From Rhabdornis inornatus (Eukaryota; Chordata; Aves; Passeriformes; Rhabdornithidae), in the NCBI GenBank assembly GCA_013397075.1, contig VWZS01001987.1:62001-126000 (forward strand): a DNA stretch of 64,000 nt. Direction: 5' to 3'. Position 1 is the stretch's first letter, and each line of letters starts with the position of its first letter. Below the pieces are notes generated by a model. That model made no database searches, was not told where the DNA came from, and was given only the letters and a program-made list of their open reading frames with translations. Positions 59,980-64,000 of this stretch are shown one piece after another. The translations under genes and the position numbers were made by a program.

Positions 59980-60880
59980 AGAGTGACCTCCCGGAGCGGT
60001 GCTGCCGTGGGCCGGGGCAGTGCGTGCGATGCCACGGAAGGATCTTCCGAGGCTCTGGCGGCGCCGAGACCGGAGCAGCCCAGGGGCGGTGCGGGGCTGT
60101 GCCGCCCCGTCAGCGCTCACCTGTCCCCGCTGAGCCGACCCGCTCCAATCCCGGGCTCCCGCACCAGAGCGGCGGCGGGGCCAGAGTCCGGAGCCGGGGG
60201 CACCGCCAGCCCCGGGCCGGGGCGCCTCTTCCCGGAGCCGTCCCGCCCCGGGGAGGGGGCAGCGGCCGCCTCCGGCCACACCTGTGGCGCAGCGGCGGAG
60301 GAAGCGCCCGAGGTCTGCGCCGGGCGGCACCATGACGGTGGGTGCGCGGCTGGGCGCCAAGGTGAGGGGCAGGTTCTCCCGCCGCGGGCCCGGCGACGAC
60401 CAGGTCTTCATCCTGCCCGGCGAGGAGGAGGAGGCGGCGGCGGGCAGCGCGGGGGCCCCGCGGCCGGTGGTGCTGCAGCCGGAGGAGGAGGAGGGCGCCG
60501 GGGGCAGGAAGGTGCGCTTCGCCGTCCTGCCCGGCCCCTACGAGCCGCTGCGCCCGCCGCGGACCCCCGGCAAGCGGACCTATGGCAAGCGCCTGAAGAA
60601 GTACGGAAAGGTGAGGGCACAGCGCGGCCGGAGCGGGAACCCTCGACACCGGGACCCTCGGAATGGGGTCTGCGGTGCCGGGAGGGCAGCGGGGCCTCGG
60701 CCCCGACAGTTCCGAGGGGTTCTTGGAATGCCTCTTATCCCCCAGGAATTTCAGAAGCAGCGCCCGGCTCCGAGGTGGGATCGGGGCTTGCTCCGGACCT
60801 GCCCGGGAAGGAGCCGGTGCTGCTGGGGGAGGCTGGACACGGACCCTCGCCTGGATCAAAGAGCATAAAATCTGTCTATT
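59980..60880 (+). promoter_or_regulatory. C1orf115: CpG island, C1orf115 promoter and first exon
   Basis: CpG-dense, very GC-rich block around the C1orf115 start codon, with several Sp1-like boxes and no TATA box near the ATG. Long overlapping open frames on both strands here are composition artefacts. Confidence 0.8.
60332..60610 (+). CDS. C1orf115: C1orf115 (RDD1) homologue, exon 1
   Basis: 279 nt, 93 residues, ending phase 0 at donor GTGAGG. The start is in a GGCACCATGA context and the protein opens MTVGARL as in human C1orf115. A basic N-terminus (VRGRFSRRGP) is followed by acidic low-complexity stretches (EEEE near 37-40 and 58-61), the conserved VRFAVLPGPYEPL (human VHFALLPERYEPL as I recall) and a lysine-rich GKRLKKYGK. 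Literature knowledge: C1orf115/RDD1 was linked to drug-induced death and to handling of ABC transporters at the plasma membrane; the molecular activity is not evident from sequence. Lies downstream of MARK1 on the same strand as in human. Confidence 0.93.
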
Positions 60881-62961
60881 CAGAGTGAAAATGACACTAA
60901 GCTGATCCATGTGACGGGTGCTTTGCCTCGCTTGGTTCTGTGTTTTCCTAGGCGTCATAATTTTAAAACTATTGTTTAAAACTTCTAGTTAATTGGCCTG
61001 CATTTTTTCCCTTCCATTGAAGTGCCCGAAATAAACGGTAAACAGCCCTGCAGGACATTCTTTGGCCAAGGTGACCCTTAGAAATCACTGCTCTGAGTTA
61101 CAGGGAAAAAAATGCAGCTTGTTCTTCATCTGTAATGACAGTTTTGGATCAAAATTGTTCTTTTGCTTTCCTGTGTGGGAAGTCACAAGTCCTACAGGCC
61201 GGTGGTTTGATTTTCCTCCCACCGGAAGATGGGTGCCTTTGGTTACAAAGCTGCCATGTAGAAGAATTCTATTGTTTTTCTCTTGTTCTTGTCAATTAAG
61301 TACATGTCAGGTATGTCTTGGATGTTTGTAGCAAAAAATAGTTCTGTGTTAGCAGGACAAACCTGTCTGTTGTCAAGAATCCTTTCCTGCTGCTGAGATT
61401 ACAGATGTCAGCATGAGACATGACTTTCTACTGCATTCTATTAGAAAATCATGATTTTGCTAAAGATATGCTTGCTATGTCTGACATGCAGAAAATGCCA
61501 TTAGCTTGGCAAAGTTACTTTTGAAATAGAATTTACAGATGTCAGCACTGTCAGGAGCCGCCTCTCAAATCCTACAGTTTCATAAAGAAATGACAAGAAT
61601 ATTTCATTCTTTCATGATGAGTTTGGTTCTTTGAGTTTCCAGCACTGTGTTTTCCAGGTCCCATGCTGTAGGAAGGTGTCTCAAGCCTGCAGGCCTGATC
61701 TGTAAGGTGCAGTTTTGTGAGAATGGTTGTAGCAGGTCATCACTTTGCTGGTGGTGCTGTTGGTCTAAAGGTGTTTTTAATGGTGTTTAGAGCACAGGCA
61801 AGTTCTTGGGCACTATGTATTCCCTTCTGTGTTGGTCAGATGACATTCCCACGGGGAAGGGTTGCCAGTTTGGCTCTGGCCTAAAGAACAACTCATGAAA
61901 GAACAGGTGAGGTGTGGGTAGGTGAGTGAAGGGCAGGAATGGGGGAAGAAGACTCCAGTGTGCCATAGTGAGGGCAGGGGCAGATGTGGGAAGGGAAGGC
62001 CCTGCATCTCCTCCTCCAGCCTCAGGATCTGCCCCCAGGCTTGAGCTGCCTTTTTATTTTGCCATCTTAACTCCTTTTGAGTAAGTTTCCATAGGAGTAA
62101 AACCATCAAAGTTCAACTGTGTGGTAGCATCGTGACAGTTGAAGGTTTTTATGTGCCAGAACCTCTGTAATCCAGCTTTAAGAATCATAAGAATATAATA
62201 GATATTGACTGGATTTCACTGATTTAAAAGTATTTGCTCAGATTCAGTGTTTTCCATGTTACAAGAGGTTATTTTAATTTAGTCCCACACAACCATAAAG
62301 AGTTACTAACAATTAATTCTGATACTCCTCCAAATCTGACCACATTGTATTAATTCCCCAGTCATGAGCAGCCACATGAGCAGAAACTACTATCAAAAAT
62401 GAAATTGAAATTAAATTAAGATTTTCAGTTAAATAATTCATGGCAAGTTTATCTCTAGTGCAGTACATAAATGAGTTCCTGAATATGTACTGATGTGGAT
62501 CAAAACTTTTTCATTTTGACCAAAAAAAATCTTATTTTGACAAAAAGCAATGAAATTTCCATAAAAGTATTCTCAGTGATTACTGCCTTCTTGTTCAGCT
62601 CCAGTTTTAGCACCTTATGAACTTCTAGGAATTACTAATATAGATAACATATGTAATGTGGGAATTATGTACTTCCACAAACTAGGATGAATTTAAACTA
62701 ATTTTATTCTTGAATAGAATCACGTGTAAAAGCCTGGCTTCCTGTGGAGGCTGCATCCGTTCAGTTTAACTATACCCTGTGGGTGTGTATGCCTATATAA
62801 AAATAGATGGTAAAATGTTTTTCCACTCTCCAGCCCTTTTTAGCTGTGGGAGAATTTCATTTTCTGAGGCCGTGACATTGGCTGTCGGAATGATTTTACG
62901 TGAAGGTATTTTCTATCACCTTATCTTTTTTTTTATCCCTTTTTCTTATCTCTCTCTCTAG
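60611..62961 (+). other. C1orf115: C1orf115 intron 1
   Basis: 2.35 kb, donor GTGAGG, acceptor CTCTCTCTAG with a good pyrimidine tract. The 5' part is still CpG-rich; the remainder is AT-rich with no recognised element. Confidence 0.9.
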
Positions 62962-63081
62962 AATGTCGGGAAGGTTCTGCAGAAGGGTTGTCACTACTTG
63001 GTGGTCGGCCTGCAAGGATTAGCAGCAGCCTATTCTGCTCCCTTCGGAGTGTCAGCACATGTGGCGTCCTTCGTCCGCTAA
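62962..63081 (+). CDS. C1orf115: C1orf115 (RDD1) homologue, exon 2
   Basis: 120 nt including TAA; 39 residues, total protein 132 (human 142 as I recall). Reads NVGKVLQKGCHYLVVGLQGL and then AAAYSAPFGVSAHVASFVR, closely matching the human C-terminus. The segment from HYLVVGLQG to the end is hydrophobic and could be a membrane-inserted or amphipathic helix. The exon is too short, and lacks a start, to be found by open-frame scanning alone. Confidence 0.93.
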   Translation, partial: NVGKVLQKGCHYLVVGLQGLAAAYSAPFGVSAHVASFVR

Positions 63082-64000
63082 CGCAGCTCCCTGTGCCCCA
63101 CGGGAGAGGACATGAGGCCATTGCTGCTTTCTCAGGATTAAATTTGAGACCTGGATCTGAAAAATCTCCTGGACCAACAGCCCTGAGCCCCTGTGCCAGG
63201 CCCTTTCCAATTCTGAGTTCTCTTCTCTGAAAAAAATTCCAGTGCTTTGTAAAATCAGATTGGGTCAAAGAAGCACAAGGATGAGAAAATAATCTTTGAT
63301 TAATTGAAGTCGGTTTTTGGGCATGAGTTGGTTTTCCAGAGCTTTGTTCTGTGTGGAAGGGAGCCAAGGATGGATGGAAAAGCAAGTTGATGAGGGAGAG
63401 AGAAATGAAGGAAAACAGAGGATGGGAGAGCAGCTGGGGAGGTGGAGATGAGTTTGGGTAGTGAGGGGAATTGTCAAAGCAGTGGAGGAAGCAGATAACA
63501 GAGGATTAGGAAAAGATAGTCTTTGGTTTTCTGAGATTCTGAGTTTGGTGGTGTTTCTTTACCTGATAGGGTTAAGATTATGAGTGTAACTTAAAAATAT
63601 ACTTGGACATAAATGGAATGTGGCCTGAGACATGGAGAGCTTTGCTGCATCATGGTCATTCATTTCAAACACTGGACATAATGAGCCTTTAAATAATAAT
63701 GAGAAAGATGTAAAAATCCAGAAAGAAAATGAGGTGTGTGTTTGTGATTTTGGGGCATTGAAGGCTTACTATGATTAACATTTTGAACTTTTCCTCTGCA
63801 GCTATGAAATCTGTATACATTTTTTTACTTAGAATGGATATACCTGATTCTGGAAGCTGGGGCATTTTATGCCTAATTATGTGGTGTTCACCAGGGGAAA
63901 AACAATTGATTGCCAGCTGCATCTGAGAAAAAAAATATACATGCAGCTTTTGGTATAAGAAAGTACAAATACGACCTATGAGAACTGGGCCAAATAACCT
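63082..64000 (+). other. C1orf115: C1orf115 3' UTR, continuing beyond the window
   Basis: Non-coding sequence after TAA. No AATAAA was seen up to the window end; an ATTAAA at 63137-63142 is probably too close to the stop to be the main signal. The transcript likely ends outside the window. Confidence 0.55.

Noticed and set aside
60024..60335. 103-codon frame whose TGA overlaps the C1orf115 ATG (ATGA)
   Set aside because: It begins with GTG, not ATG; the nearby ATG at 60029 is in another frame that stops early. No evidence for coupled translation.
60284..60868. 194-residue frame extending C1orf115 exon 1 past residue 93
   Set aside because: It runs through the GTGAGG donor at 60611; the conserved C-terminus is supplied by the exon at 62962 instead.
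60110..60958. 282-residue minus-strand open frame
   Set aside because: Antisense of a CpG island with low-complexity Pro/Arg/Leu content.
1..64000. tRNA, rRNA, miRNA or snoRNA genes and CRISPR-like arrays
   Set aside because: No cloverleaf, conserved box motifs, long imperfect hairpins or regularly spaced repeats were seen; a dedicated covariance-model search would be needed to exclude small RNAs in introns.

Overview
This window looks like a piece of vertebrate nuclear genome, most likely from a bird or another sauropsid. It has interrupted genes with GT-AG introns, AT-rich introns, CpG-island promoters, and none of the Alu/L1-type repeats expected in a mammal. The bird assignment rests mainly on compactness (a MARK1 locus of about 55 kb) and is an inference. 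No bacterial features (operons, CRISPR, insertion sequences) are present.

Two genes, both on the + strand, are supported. The first is MARK1, a Par-1 family microtubule-affinity-regulating Ser/Thr kinase. Seventeen coding exons (numbered 2 to 18 by comparison with the human gene) lie between 22726 and 55850. Joined, they give a continuous frame of 776 codons plus stop with every splice phase matching. They carry the whole kinase domain, UBA domain, Ser-rich spacer and C-terminal KA1 domain. Only the short first coding exon (about 17 residues in human) is not visible. The likely promoter is the CpG island at 240-830, which is broken by an 11-N assembly gap at 582-592 that may have swallowed it.

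The second gene is the homologue of human C1orf115 (also called RDD1), in two exons at 60332-60610 and 62962-63081, encoding 132 residues. Its start lies in a second CpG island at about 59980-60880. The order MARK1 then C1orf115 on the same strand matches human chromosome 1q41. This is why I call the kinase MARK1 rather than MARK2, 3 or 4, and the protein sequence agrees.

Layout: 1-240 flank; 240-830 promoter island with gap; about 831-22725 MARK1 intron 1; 22726-55850 coding exons and introns; 55851 to about 57.3 kb MARK1 3' UTR; about 57.3-59.98 kb intergenic; 59.98-63.08 kb C1orf115; 63.08-64.0 kb its 3' UTR. Non-gene structure includes a 168-bp hAT-like element with near-perfect terminal inverted repeats just upstream of the last MARK1 exon, a second probable hAT terminus at 59.75 kb, a diverged repeat pair in intron 1, several perfect inverted repeats, and a 16-C homopolymer.

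I found no previously undescribed biological system. The most useful observations concern splicing of the MARK1 spacer region (a CAGCAG tandem acceptor, a 45-nt exon behind a rare GAG acceptor, weak neighbouring sites) and the hAT-like element beside the last exon.
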